From assembly GCA_900548355.1 (NCBI GenBank), contig URKR01000006.1, positions 1-64,000 of the forward strand: 64,000 nt of DNA. Reading direction: 5' to 3'. Position numbers and translations under genes: made by a program. The notes under the pieces were generated by a model, which saw nothing but the letters and a program-made list of their open reading frames with translations, had not been told where the DNA came from and did no database searches. The DNA comes from an uncultured Oscillospiraceae bacterium. Its GTDB lineage: Bacteria > Bacillota > Clostridia > Oscillospirales > Ruminococcaceae. Below, one piece after another: positions 19,805-27,955 of the stretch (its first letter is position 1; the number at the start of each line of letters is the position of its first letter).

Positions 19805-20682
19805 GGCGCAGCACCTCCTTCCGGTTCGGGAAAATATTGCAGATAGAAATCCTCCAGCGTCGGCGCGGCCGGCCGGGCGGCTTCGTCGGGCCGGGCGTCG
19901 GACAGCAGCCGCAGCGTCACGCCGTCCGGCGTGTGGCGCAGCGCGGCGACGGTGGCGCGGGCCTGCCAGCGCGGGACATCCGCCGCCGGCACGGTCAGCT
20001 CCCACACACGGCCCTCGGTGCTGTGCAGCAGGTCGGGCACCGACCCTTCGGCCAGAAAGCGGCCGTCCTTCATCAAAAAGACCGTGTCGGCAGCCGCTTC
20101 CAGATCCCCCACAATATGGGTGGAAAGCAGCACGATCCGCCCGGCGGCGTATTCGGCCAGCAGATTGCGGAAGTGCACCCGCTCCTTGGGGTCAAGGCCG
20201 GCCGTCGGCTCGTCCAGTACCAGAATGTCCGGCTCGCCCAGCAGTGCCTGCGCAATGCCCAGCCGCCGGCGCATCCCGCCGGAAAAGCCGCCCAACCGGG
20301 TGCGGCCTGCTTCCTGCAGGTCGACAAGCCGCAGCAGTTTGTCAATCTGGGGCAGCACTTCGTCCCGGCGCATCCCTTTAAGAGCCGCCATATAGAGCAA
20401 AAATGCCCGGGCGGTGTAGTTTGGGTAGCCGCCAAACTCTTGTGGCAGATAGCCGAGCCGCGCACGATAGTCCGCGCCAAGGGATTCGATCGGCGCGCCG
20501 TCCAGCCGTATCTGCCCGGCGGTGGGGCGCAGAACGCCGCAGAGCATCCGCAGCAGGGTGGTCTTGCCGGCCCCGTTTGCCCCCAGCAGCCCATATACGC
20601 CGGGGCGCAGGGCGGCGCTGACGCCGGCCACCGCCCTGTGAGGGCCAAAATCTTTGCGAAGGTTTTCAAGCGTAAGTTCCAT
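19801..20682 (-). CDS. ABC transporter ATP-binding protein
   Basis: A 293-residue ATPase of the ABC-2/drug and peptide export type. It shows Walker A GANGAGKTTLL near residue 37, Q-loop LPQEFGGYPNYTA, signature FSGGMRRRLGIAQ, Walker B ILVLDEPTAGLDP and H-loop LLSTHIVGD, followed by a C-terminal domain of about 80 residues. ATG 20682 is chosen for AAAGGAG upstream. A longer frame to 20916 overlaps the preceding gene and looks non-coding. It partners with the permease whose start it overlaps. Confidence 0.92.
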   Translation of the reverse strand: MELTLENLRKDFGPHRAVAGVSAALRPGVYGLLGANGAGKTTLLRMLCGVLRPTAGQIRLDGAPIESLGADYRARLGYLPQEFGGYPNYTARAFLLYMAALKGMRRDEVLPQIDKLLRLVDLQEAGRTRLGGFSGGMRRRLGIAQALLGEPDILVLDEPTAGLDPKERVHFRNLLAEYAAGRIVLLSTHIVGDLEAAADTVFLMKDGRFLAEGSVPDLLHSTEGRVWELTVPAADVPRWQARATVAALRHTPDGVTLRLLSDARPDEAARPAAPTLEDFYLQYFPEPEGGAAP

Positions 20683-21403
20683 ACGGTGCTCCTTTCCCGC
20701 AGGCCCGCACAAGCCGGGCAAGTTCACGGGCAAAAAAACAGAAGAAGAGGACAAACCCGGCCGCCCACCCCCCGACGGCCGAGGCCGTGTACAGCCCCGG
20801 CGCATACCGCCGCAGTGCCAGCAGCCCGGCCGCCGTTGCCAAACACACCGCCGCGCACCGCTGCGCCCCGCCGCCCCGCCGCCCCGGCCCGCGCCGCAGG
20901 ACAGCCAGCGTGACAAGGCTGCAAAACAAAAACGGCACCAGCAGATAGAGCAAAAGCGCCCACGCCCCGGCCCCGCCCTGCCGTACCCCCAACCCGAGCG
21001 CGGCGGTCAGCGCCAGCAGGTCGGCCCCGCCGGACAGCGCCAGCCTGGCGAGGGTCAACTCGGCCCCGGCGGCACAGGTGGAGGCTTCCAGCTCGGCCAT
21101 GCCGTGGCGCTCGGCGGCAAACAGCGCCGGCAGGCAGGCGAGGGCCAATAGCGGGCCCAGCAGGCACAGGAAGCTCGGCAGCTCGGATTCACGGGCGGCT
21201 GCCAGCGCAAACAGGGCGGTAGCCCCGGCTTGCGCACCCCAGAGCGGCGGCGCGGTAAACCGCCAGACAGCGGACAGAAACTGCCAGAAACCCGTGCGCC
21301 GCCTTTTGCGCGGCAGCAGGGCCGCGCAGCGCGCCCGGGTTTCGGCAAGCCGCGTTGGCACAGGCCCGCGGCGCAGAATCATTTGTACGGTTCTTCTCTT
21401 CAT
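20666..21403 (-). CDS. Membrane protein between ECF sigma factor and ABC genes (possible anti-sigma or accessory)
   Basis: A 245-residue protein with a basic cytoplasmic N-terminus of about 45 residues (KRRTVQMILRRGP...LLPRKRRRTGFWQFL) and about six hydrophobic segments (GAQAGATALFALAAA, FLCLLGPLLALACLPALFA, LLALTAALGLG, WALLLYLLVPFLFCSLVTLA, AVCLATAAGLLAL, GGWAAGFVLFFCFFA). Start ATG 21403 has GGGAGGT upstream and overlaps the sigma stop by 4 bases. Its end overlaps the ATPase start by 17 bases. Being encoded directly after an ECF sigma factor, it could be its membrane-bound anti-sigma factor, but no known anti-sigma motif is visible. No family recognised. Confidence 0.8.
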   Translation of the reverse strand: MKRRTVQMILRRGPVPTRLAETRARCAALLPRKRRRTGFWQFLSAVWRFTAPPLWGAQAGATALFALAAARESELPSFLCLLGPLLALACLPALFAAERHGMAELEASTCAAGAELTLARLALSGGADLLALTAALGLGVRQGGAGAWALLLYLLVPFLFCSLVTLAVLRRGPGRRGGGAQRCAAVCLATAAGLLALRRYAPGLYTASAVGGWAAGFVLFFCFFARELARLVRACGKGAPYGTYA

Positions 21404-21900
21404 GGCAATACCTCCCGCAGTGTTTTGAGCGCGGCCCGCACCCGGCTTTGCACGGTGCGCAGCGGCAGGCCGGTGATGGCCGCAATCTCGCGAAAGCGCA
21501 GCCCCTCGCCGCAGTGCAGCAGCAGAACCTCCCGCTGGGCAGGCGGCAGTTTGGCCAGCAGCCGGGCGGCTTCGTCCGCGGTTTCGATGGCGGCAAACGG
21601 GTCGGCCGCGTCGGGCAGGGTATCAGGCAGAGGGAACGGCGCGGGTCGGCGCGCGGCATCGACGCAGAGGTTGTAGGCGATGCGGTAGAGGTAGGCCCGG
21701 AACTGCCCGGTTTCCCGGTAGGCATCGAGCCGGCTGCACAGCCGCAGAAAGACCTCCTGGGTCAGATCCTCCGCTGTGGCGGCGTCGGGGGCGTGGCGGG
21801 CGCAGTAGCGCAGAATGGCGGCGTAGTACCGCTCGATCAATGCATCCGCCGCCGCACGATCGCCGGCCTGCATCCTGCGCACCAGCTGTGCGTCGGTCAT
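21400..21900 (-). CDS. ECF-type RNA polymerase sigma factor
   Basis: The 166-residue sigma-70 relative has region 2 (MQAGDRAAADALIERYYAAI...DLTQEVFLRLCSRLDAYRET, RAYLYRIAYNLCVD) and region 4 (LPPAQREVLLLHCGEGLRF then REIAAITGLPLRTVQSRVRA). Region 3 is absent, as is usual for ECF factors. ATG 21900 is preceded by AAGGAGG at eight bases. An ATG ten codons earlier lies before this site and is unlikely. It leads the operon sigma, membrane protein, ATPase, permease and probably drives it. No autoregulated ECF promoter could be pinned down by eye. Confidence 0.92.
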   Translation of the reverse strand: MTDAQLVRRMQAGDRAAADALIERYYAAILRYCARHAPDAATAEDLTQEVFLRLCSRLDAYRETGQFRAYLYRIAYNLCVDAARRPAPFPLPDTLPDAADPFAAIETADEAARLLAKLPPAQREVLLLHCGEGLRFREIAAITGLPLRTVQSRVRAALKTLREVLP

Positions 21901-22015
21901 CCGCGTCGCCTCCTTCGTTTCTGCCTTCACCTTCTATAACGAGGCAGGCGGCCAAAATGATGAAGGAATCAAAAATTTCGTGGATACCGGATTGAAGAAT
22001 GTGCACCGATAGTCA

Positions 22016-22054
22016 AAAAGCCTGCCCGGCGCGCAATCTGCCGGGCAGGCTTTT
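22016..22054 (-). terminator. Rho-independent terminator of the mannose isomerase gene
   Basis: AAAAGCCTGCCCGGC (22016-22030) pairs with GCCGGGCAGGCTTTT (22040-22054) around a 9-base loop. On the minus strand the stem ends in a run of five T, 44 bases after the manA stop. It also separates that gene from the sigma operon leader. Confidence 0.85.
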
Positions 22055-22097
22055 CTGTGGGATTTTCTGGTTATCAGGAGGGGATATTCCTTCCTCC

Positions 22098-23831
22098 TCA
22101 CCCCCGCACCCGTGCCATAATCACGCGGATGGTCTGGCCGGCGGGGGATTCGATGCGGTAGGTGCCGGCGGCTTCGGGCAGGATGAAGGTCTGGGCGTAG
22201 TGCACCGTGAAGGGCTCGAACGCGCCGGCGGGGCTCGTGATGCGGGCCTCGTCGCCCTCCACCAGGTTCAGCATATGCACGCTGCCGTCGCGCGGTACGT
22301 CGAGCGCCGAATCGGTCATGAACCGGAAAGTGTCGAGGAACTCCCGCTCGGCCAGGCCGGTGCGCACGACGCTGCCGGCCTCGCTCTCGGAGACGGGGGT
22401 ATCCTGGTGCAGCAGGTTTTGCTCGCAGAAGGCGGTGTCGCGATCCCACTGGATGTTCGCAAGGCCGTGGTCGATGTGGATCGGCCGCGGCTTGCCGTCG
22501 AGGTCAACCCGGCCCCAGTCCCACAGCTTGAAGGTGAAGATATAGGGCGTGGCGCTGATCTCCAGCACCATCGTGCCCGCGCCGGAGCCGTGCACGGTGC
22601 CGGCCGGGATCAGCACATGGTCGTGCTTTTTGACCGGGAAGCGGTTGATGTACCGCGCGGCGTCAAACGGCGCGCCGCCCGCCTGGGCTTCGCGCAGCGC
22701 GGCGGCGACTTCGTCGGGATCAACGCCGGGTTTGACGCCGAGCCAGACCGCGCCCTCCTCGCCCTCGGTGTCGAGAATATAGTAGCTCTCGTCCTGGGTG
22801 TAGCGCATATTGAAGGTGTCCTGGATATACTCGGTCAGCGGGTGCACCTGCAGCGAAAGGTTCTGCCCGTGGATGGTATCGAGCATATCGAACCGGATCG
22901 GGAACTCGGTGCCGAAGCGGGCGTGCACCCGCTCACCCAGCAGCGCCCGCGGCTGGGCAAACACAAGGTTGATCGCCGGCGTCTCGATCACGACGTCCCC
23001 AAAGCCGAGCAGAAGGCTGTTTTCCTCCGGCACGCCGTCAAAGCTCCAGGCGTAGTTGCTGCCGTTTTCGGGCAGGTCAAACTTCCGCTTCATCCAGTCG
23101 CCGCCCCAGACGCCCGGGTCGTAGTAAGGGGCCATGCGGAACGGCCGGCGGGCCGCCGCGGCCAGCGCGGCGCGGTAATCGTCCCCCGGCAGCAGGGCGG
23201 GGGAACCCTCGGTTGTTGTGTCAAGATAATAGTCAAGCACCGGCAGGCAGGTCTTTTTGACCTTGTCGCCCCAGCGCCATTCGGCAAAATAGCCGCGCTT
23301 GTACTTGCTCAGCTTGGGCAGGCCATGCCGTGCCGTGCGCCAGTTGTCCGCCCCGCGGCGGAACCGCAGCTGCAATTCCCACCGGGTGATGTCGGCATAG
23401 AGCAGCAGGTCGCCGCGGGTCACAAGGGTGGCCCCCACGCCGTAGACAAGCACCCGCCGCCCGGCTGCGGCGGCTTTGCGGGCGGCTTCGAGCTTTTCGG
23501 GCAGGAAGTAATCGGCCAGCTTGCGCACACTCAGGATGCCGAACACCCGGTCGTCGGTCAGGTCGCGGGCCAGCGCGGCGTCGAGATCGGCGGGTTCCAG
23601 CGCGCAATCGTCGGCGTGCAGGACCGTATCAAAGCCAAGCGGTTCAAGCATCGCGAGCAGTTCGTCCTGGTTGACGCCGGGGTAGCATTCAAGCACGACG
23701 GTCACCCGCTCGCGCCCGGCCAGCGCTTTGGCCAGCGCGTCGGCACAGGCCGCCGTACCGCGGCAGGCCCCGCCCGCCGCCGGGGCGAAGGGTAAAACAG
23801 GATGCAGCATTTCTTCTGTGCGCTGCGACAT
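22098..23831 (-). CDS. Class I mannose-6-phosphate isomerase with N-terminal extension
   Basis: Interconverts mannose-6-phosphate and fructose-6-phosphate. The C-terminal part (about 245-577) is the cupin-type zinc isomerase, with the metal-ligand motif SLQVHPLTEY, DESYYIL and VLIPAGTVHGSG. The first 240 residues are an extra domain with VTVVLECYPGVNQDELL, LVYGVGATLVTRGDLLLYAD and RWELQLRFRRG. They look like a nucleoside-kinase-type fold without a P-loop, known from long Firmicutes members. At 577 residues it is nearly twice the size of E. coli ManA (391). ATG 23831 has AAAGGAG upstream. It has its own terminator, and no mannose transporter is nearby. Confidence 0.87.
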   Translation of the reverse strand: MSQRTEEMLHPVLPFAPAAGGACRGTAACADALAKALAGRERVTVVLECYPGVNQDELLAMLEPLGFDTVLHADDCALEPADLDAALARDLTDDRVFGILSVRKLADYFLPEKLEAARKAAAAGRRVLVYGVGATLVTRGDLLLYADITRWELQLRFRRGADNWRTARHGLPKLSKYKRGYFAEWRWGDKVKKTCLPVLDYYLDTTTEGSPALLPGDDYRAALAAAARRPFRMAPYYDPGVWGGDWMKRKFDLPENGSNYAWSFDGVPEENSLLLGFGDVVIETPAINLVFAQPRALLGERVHARFGTEFPIRFDMLDTIHGQNLSLQVHPLTEYIQDTFNMRYTQDESYYILDTEGEEGAVWLGVKPGVDPDEVAAALREAQAGGAPFDAARYINRFPVKKHDHVLIPAGTVHGSGAGTMVLEISATPYIFTFKLWDWGRVDLDGKPRPIHIDHGLANIQWDRDTAFCEQNLLHQDTPVSESEAGSVVRTGLAEREFLDTFRFMTDSALDVPRDGSVHMLNLVEGDEARITSPAGAFEPFTVHYAQTFILPEAAGTYRIESPAGQTIRVIMARVRG

Positions 23832-23844
23832 GGGGAACACTCCT

Positions 23845-23996
23845 TTGTAAAAATAAGAAATAAGAAAGAAAAAATAAGAAATGCGGTGTTCCGGCGGCCG
23901 GCGGCCGCCTCAAAAATGCGTTTGTAGGGGCCGAGTCTATATCGGCCCCGCTCGCGGTGTGATGCGCGCGGGCGGATATGGAATCCGCCCCTGCGA
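23845..23996. repeat. Purine-rich tract plus paired GTAGGGG/GGGCGGAT hairpins
   Basis: 23850-23880 is a run of AAATAAGAAA units, the only A-rich stretch nearby. Then 23924-23949 (GTAGGGGCCGA...TCGGCCCC) and 23970-23991 (GGGCGGAT...ATCCGCCC) form two hairpins separated by about 20 bases. This is the same two-hairpin plan as the tandem repeat at 5661-6018 and the single hairpin at 36497-36525. It lies upstream of the GntR regulator and of manA. Confidence 0.7.
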
Positions 23997-24060
23997 TTCT
24001 CAGCCTACCGCAGAACGGTGAATTTGTCAAGACAGATTTTTCAAAATATGAAAATTAGTA

Positions 24061-24089
24061 TTTACAAATATTCTGTTCCGATGTATACT
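24061..24089 (+). promoter_or_regulatory. Sigma-A promoter of the GntR-ROK unit
   Basis: TTTACA (24061-24066) and TATACT (24084-24089) have a 17-base spacer. The start codon follows 22 bases later, so the regulator could bind close to its own promoter. An AT-rich segment (24030-24070) with AAAATATGAAAATTAGTATTT surrounds the -35 box. Confidence 0.7.
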
Positions 24090-24111
24090 GCAAAATAAAG
24101 GGGGGACGACA

Positions 24112-24831
24112 ATGGCCGAAAACCGCTACCGTCAGGTTATGGAAACGCTGCGCGCCCGGATTGAGGCCGGAGGTTACGCGGTCGGCGACCGCTTGCCTGC
24201 CGAAACTGAACTCGCCGCCGCGCTTGGGGTTAGCCGGCCCACGCTGCGCCAGGCTTTGGCGCAGCTGGAAAGTGAGGGCCTGCTCAACCGGGTCAAGGGC
24301 AGCGGCACCTTTGTGGCGCAGCCCAAGCTCTTGCACGAGAGCACGAGCTTTTTGGCCGGCTACTACCGTGAAGCCGAGCACCACCACCGCACGCTGCGCA
24401 CCGAGGTGCTTGCGCTCGAGGTGCAGCGCGCCGGGGCGCTTGGCGCCAAGCTTGGCCTGCCCGAAAGCGCCCAGCTCACCCGGCTTGTGCGCCGCCGGCG
24501 GGTGGAGGGGTTCGACGGCGGCAAGCCGGTCGTCTACACCATCGTCTATGTGCCCTACGCGCTCTTCCCTGAGATGGCGCAGCAGGATTTTACCGATACC
24601 TCGTTTTACGATGCGCTCGAGCGGCGCGGGCTGAAGGTCTGCCATGCTTCCCGCGTGCTCGAGGTCGTCGCGCCTGACCCGCAGATCGCCGCCGTGCTCG
24701 AGCTTTCGCCGTTTGAGCCGGCGATCTATGTCGATTCGGTCGGCACAGACGCCCGCGGCCGCCGAGTGGAGTATGCCCAGAGCTACTACCCGGCCGGCAG
24801 CAGCAAGTTTTTGGTTGAGATTGACCAGTAA
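24112..24831 (+). CDS. GntR-family regulator with UTRA sensor domain
   Basis: A 239-residue HutC-subfamily repressor. The N-terminal winged helix is NRYRQVMETLRARIEAGGYA, then GDRLPAETELAAALGVSRPT and LRQALAQLESEGLLNRVKGS. The C-terminal UTRA ligand domain (about 90-239) has RLVRRRRVEGF, YVPYALFP and QSYYPAGSSKFLVEI. UTRA domains usually bind sugar phosphates or related small molecules. It is co-transcribed with the ROK kinase 53 bases downstream and probably responds to that kinase's substrate or product. AAGGGGGG precedes the ATG. Confidence 0.92.
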   Translation: MAENRYRQVMETLRARIEAGGYAVGDRLPAETELAAALGVSRPTLRQALAQLESEGLLNRVKGSGTFVAQPKLLHESTSFLAGYYREAEHHHRTLRTEVLALEVQRAGALGAKLGLPESAQLTRLVRRRRVEGFDGGKPVVYTIVYVPYALFPEMAQQDFTDTSFYDALERRGLKVCHASRVLEVVAPDPQIAAVLELSPFEPAIYVDSVGTDARGRRVEYAQSYYPAGSSKFLVEIDQ

Positions 24832-24884
24832 AAAGCGGCGTGGCCAAAAAAGCCGCGCCGCCGCGCAATAAGGAGAGAAAGCCC

Positions 24885-25763
24885 ATGCAACCGTTGTACC
24901 TCTGCGCCGATGTGGGCGGCACCCAGATCAAGACCGCCCTGCTGACCGCCGAAGGCGCGCTCGCCGCCCCGATTAGCAAGGCGCCCGCCCGCGCCGACCT
25001 GCCGCGCGAACCGATGCTCGAACACCTGACCGCCTGCCTGCTGGCGGCTGCCGAAAACGCCCCGGCCGGCGCGGTGCAGGGGGTGCGGCTGGCGGTGCCC
25101 GGCCCGTTTGACTACCCGGCCGGCATCTGCAAAATTGAGGGCCTGGCCAAATATGGCGCGCTCTACGGCGTCGATCTGCGGGCGGAACTGGGCGCGCGGC
25201 TGGCAGCGCGGCTCGGGGCCGCGGCCGGGGATATCCGGTTCCAGAACGATGTGGCGGCCTTTGCGCTCGGTGAGCTGCGGTTCGGCTGCGCCAAAGGTAC
25301 GGCGCGCGGGGTGTTTGTCTGCATCGGCACCGGCTGCGGCAGCGCCTTTACGCTCGGGGAGGATCTGGCCCCGGCCGGTACGCCCGGTATGCCGACGGAC
25401 GGCTACATCTACCCGCTGCCGCTGCGCGGCAAACGGATTGACGACTGGCTCAGCCGCCGCGGTTTGCAGACGCTGAGCGGGGAGATGCTTGGCGAACAGC
25501 TCGACGGCCTGGCGCTGGCCCGGCGGGCCGATGCCGGGGACGCCGGCGCGCAGGCGGTCTGGCAGGAATTCGGCGCGCTGCTGGCCGAAGCGCTGACCCC
25601 GGTGCTCGACGCCTACTGCCCGGCGCTCTGCTGCCTGGGCGGGCAGGTCACGGCCAGCGGGGCGCGGTTTCTGCCGCCGCTGCAGGCCGCCTGCGCGGCG
25701 CGGGGCGTCGCCCTGGCCTGTACGCAGGATACCAGCCTGCGCGCGATGCAGGGCGCGCTGTAG
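24885..25763 (+). CDS. ROK-family sugar kinase
   Basis: A 292-residue kinase of the ROK family (glucokinase, N-acetylmannosamine kinase and others). Seen are the phosphate motif DVGGTQIKTALL at the N-terminus, the catalytic-type FQNDVAAFALGE and the glycine-rich FVCIGTGCGSAFTLGEDL. The zinc cluster CxCGxxGCxE of many ROK proteins is missing: the equivalent stretch reads TDGYIYPLPLRGKRIDDWLS. ATG 24885 has AAGGAG upstream. The upstream in-frame ATG (24840) is in the regulator-kinase gap and lacks a site. The specific sugar is not predictable. Confidence 0.88.
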   Translation: MQPLYLCADVGGTQIKTALLTAEGALAAPISKAPARADLPREPMLEHLTACLLAAAENAPAGAVQGVRLAVPGPFDYPAGICKIEGLAKYGALYGVDLRAELGARLAARLGAAAGDIRFQNDVAAFALGELRFGCAKGTARGVFVCIGTGCGSAFTLGEDLAPAGTPGMPTDGYIYPLPLRGKRIDDWLSRRGLQTLSGEMLGEQLDGLALARRADAGDAGAQAVWQEFGALLAEALTPVLDAYCPALCCLGGQVTASGARFLPPLQAACAARGVALACTQDTSLRAMQGAL

Positions 25764-25787
25764 GGCAAAATCCCTGCATAGCCTTTC
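25746..25787 (+). terminator. Possible terminator at the end of the ROK kinase gene
   Basis: ATGCAGGG (25746-25753, inside the last codons) pairs perfectly with CCCTGCAT (25770-25777). A T-rich stretch TTTCTGTTTTTT follows. The stem starts within the coding region, so it is a moderate candidate. Confidence 0.4.
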
Positions 25788-25857
25788 TGTTTTTTGGCAT
25801 CCGGTGGGTTTGCCTGCGCACCGCTGTGAATGGCAAAGGGCGGCCTGCTACACAGGG

Positions 25858-26415
25858 TCAAAGAGTATCCTCACGGTACTTTTTCTGTACATAGTCCGAC
25901 ACGCCGGCCACACACTGTTTCAGCAAACCGCTGAAGGTATCGGCCGGCATAACCTCGCTGCTTTGCAGCCAGCGCCGGATGGAGCAGACAAAGGCGTCCA
26001 GGTAAAAGTTTGTAAAGAAATCGACGTGTTCGGTCTGTCCAAAGATCCGTGCCATATCATTGGTCAAAATTGAACCGATGACTTCACGGAAATAGTCGGT
26101 GAAGGAATTCTGCCCTTCCACCTCAAAAGCGCGGCGATAAAACTGCCGATTGTCATAGATATAGCGGCAAAGATCGTTCAGCATGCCCCAATCGCTCACA
26201 GTGTCCGCATCTTTGCGCAGCCGGGATACATACTCGTTATAAAAAATCCAGTTCAGCAGTGCGTACTTGTCCTGAAAATGGTAGTAAAAGCTCTTGCGGT
26301 TCATGCCGCAGGCCTCGCACAGCTCGCTCACGCTGACTTTGGAAAACGGCCGCGCGGCCAGCAGCTCTTTCAGCGCGTCGGCCATTGCCTGCTTGGTGCT
26401 GTAGGTGTCTGGCAC
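25858..26415 (-). CDS. TetR/AcrR-family transcriptional regulator
   Basis: A 185-residue regulator. The N-terminal helix-turn-helix is STKQAMADALKELLAARPF then KVSVSELCEACGMNRKSFYY and HFQDKYALLNWIFY. The C-terminal half is of the kind seen in DhaS-like TetR proteins (RRAFEVEGQNSFTDYFREVI). The start codon is GTG at 26415 with AAAGGAGA eight to nine bases before it. A promoter TTGAGC-18-TAGAAT lies upstream. Convergent with the ROK kinase and divergent from the second isocitrate dehydrogenase, which is a possible but unproven target. Confidence 0.88.
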   Translation of the reverse strand: MPDTYSTKQAMADALKELLAARPFSKVSVSELCEACGMNRKSFYYHFQDKYALLNWIFYNEYVSRLRKDADTVSDWGMLNDLCRYIYDNRQFYRRAFEVEGQNSFTDYFREVIGSILTNDMARIFGQTEHVDFFTNFYLDAFVCSIRRWLQSSEVMPADTFSGLLKQCVAGVSDYVQKKYREDTL

Positions 26416-26581
26416 GGGAAAACTCTCCTTTCCTGCCTGGGGTGTTCTATCTTTTCATTCTATCACAAACGGCTGCGCGTGCTCAATCCAGCCGGCGCAC
26501 TTTTTGAACGCGGCGGGGGCTTTCACCCCAAAAAGGCGCCGCAAACCGCGCGCGGCCCGGCCGGAAAACCGGCGCGCAAAC

Positions 26582-26610
26582 TTGCGTAAACACGCGGCGT
26601 GCAGTATAAT
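26582..26610 (+). promoter_or_regulatory. Sigma-A promoter of icd copy 2
   Basis: TTGCGT (26582-26587) and TATAAT (26605-26610) have a 17-base spacer. The spacer contains the palindrome CACGCGGCGTG, which could be bound by a regulator. The start codon is about 40 bases downstream. Confidence 0.65.
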
Positions 26611-26651
26611 GGGGGATATAGCAGGCAACACGCAGCATTGGAGGAAGCACG

Positions 26652-27872
26652 ATGGAAAAAATCAAGATGACGACCCCCCTGGTGGAGATGGACGGCGATG
26701 AGATGACCCGCATCCTGTGGAAACAAATTAAGGATGAAGTGATTCTGCCGTTTGTCGATCTGAAAACCGAATATTATGACCTGGGCCTTGTGCACCGTGA
26801 GGAAACCAAAGATCAGGTGACGGTGGACGCCGCCAACGCAAACAAAAAATACGGCGTGGCGGTCAAGTGCGCCACCATCACCCCCAACGCCCAGCGCGTG
26901 CAGGAATACAACCTTTCCCAGATGTGGAAAAGCCCCAACGGCACAATCCGCGCCATTCTGGACGGCACGGTTTTCCGCGCGCCGATCATGGTCAAAGGGA
27001 TTTCGCCGGTTGTGCGTACCTGGAAGCAGCCGATCACAATCGCCCGCCACGCTTACGGCGATGTGTACCGCGCGACTGAGTACCGCGTCCCCGGTCCCGG
27101 CAAGGCGGAGCTGGTTTTCACCAGCGATGACCACCGCCGTACCGCACACTGGCAGACGGTACACCGCTTTGAGGGCCCCGGCGTGCTGCAGGCGCAGTTC
27201 AACACCGACAAATCCATCACCTCGTTCGCGCATTCCTGCTTCCAGTACGCCCTTTCAACCAAGCAGGACCTCTGGTTCTCCACAAAAGATACCATCTCGA
27301 AGCAGTACGACCATACCTTCAAGGATATCTTCCAGGAAATCTACGAAGCCGAATACAAGGAAAAGTTCGAAGCCCTCGGGATTGAATACTTCTATACCCT
27401 CATTGATGACGCCGTCGCGCGGGTAATCCGCTCAAAAGGCGGGTTCATCTGGGCCTGCAAAAACTATGACGGCGATGTGATGAGCGATATGGTTTCGACG
27501 GCTTTCGGTTCGCTTGCCATGATGACTTCGGTGCTGGTTTCGCCCGACGGCAATTATGAGTATGAGGCCGCCCACGGCACCGTGACCCGCCATTATTACA
27601 AATATCTCAAAGGGGAGGAAACTTCCACCAACCCGGTCGCCACACTGTTCGCATGGTCGGGTGCGCTGCGCAAGCGCGGCGAGCTTGACGGCATTGAAAC
27701 GCTTGGCCGCTTTGCTGATGTGCTCGAGAAAGCGACCATCGATACCATTGAGTCCGGTGTGATGACCGGCGACCTCTGCGCCATGTGGGAAGGGGAAACC
27801 CCTGCCCGCAAAGTAACCTCTCTTGCATTCCTGCGTGAAATCCGCAGCCGGATGGAGCAGGAACTGGCATAA
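26652..27872 (+). CDS. icd: NADP-dependent isocitrate dehydrogenase (eukaryote-like type), copy 2
   Basis: Same reaction and same 406-residue subfamily as the copy at 191-1408: [49 protein letters not shown] and [12 protein letters not shown] are all present. It differs mainly in the region 145-175 and in the C-terminal 40 residues. It has its own promoter and terminator, so it is expressed separately from citrate synthase and the hydratase. GGAGG precedes the ATG. Active-site residues look intact in both copies, so both should be functional enzymes. Confidence 0.95.
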   Translation: MEKIKMTTPLVEMDGDEMTRILWKQIKDEVILPFVDLKTEYYDLGLVHREETKDQVTVDAANANKKYGVAVKCATITPNAQRVQEYNLSQMWKSPNGTIRAILDGTVFRAPIMVKGISPVVRTWKQPITIARHAYGDVYRATEYRVPGPGKAELVFTSDDHRRTAHWQTVHRFEGPGVLQAQFNTDKSITSFAHSCFQYALSTKQDLWFSTKDTISKQYDHTFKDIFQEIYEAEYKEKFEALGIEYFYTLIDDAVARVIRSKGGFIWACKNYDGDVMSDMVSTAFGSLAMMTSVLVSPDGNYEYEAAHGTVTRHYYKYLKGEETSTNPVATLFAWSGALRKRGELDGIETLGRFADVLEKATIDTIESGVMTGDLCAMWEGETPARKVTSLAFLREIRSRMEQELA

Positions 27873-27904
27873 GCCGTTTGCACGGCCCGCAATATCTACC
27901 CGAA

Positions 27905-27949
27905 CCGGGGCAGGCACTTCCGCACGGAAAGTGCCGCCCCGGTGTTTTT
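27905..27949 (+). terminator. Rho-independent terminator of icd copy 2
   Basis: CCGGGGC (27905-27911), GGCACTTCCG and CGGAAAGTGCC, and GCCCCGG (27936-27942) form a long stem with a single bulge. TGTTTTTG follows. It is 33 bases after the stop and convergent with the AraC-family gene. Confidence 0.85.
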
Positions 27950-27955
27950 GCGTGC

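Noticed and set aside
20682..20916. An N-terminal extension of the ABC ATPase by 78 codons
   Set aside because: It would lie inside the preceding gene, is made of Gly/Arg/Ala-rich shadow sequence, and the ATG at 20682 has a proper ribosome binding site.
24840..24884. An earlier ATG for the ROK kinase (MAKKAAPPRNKERKP)
   Set aside because: The extra 15 residues precede the AAGGAG site of the ATG at 24885 and do not belong to the ROK fold.
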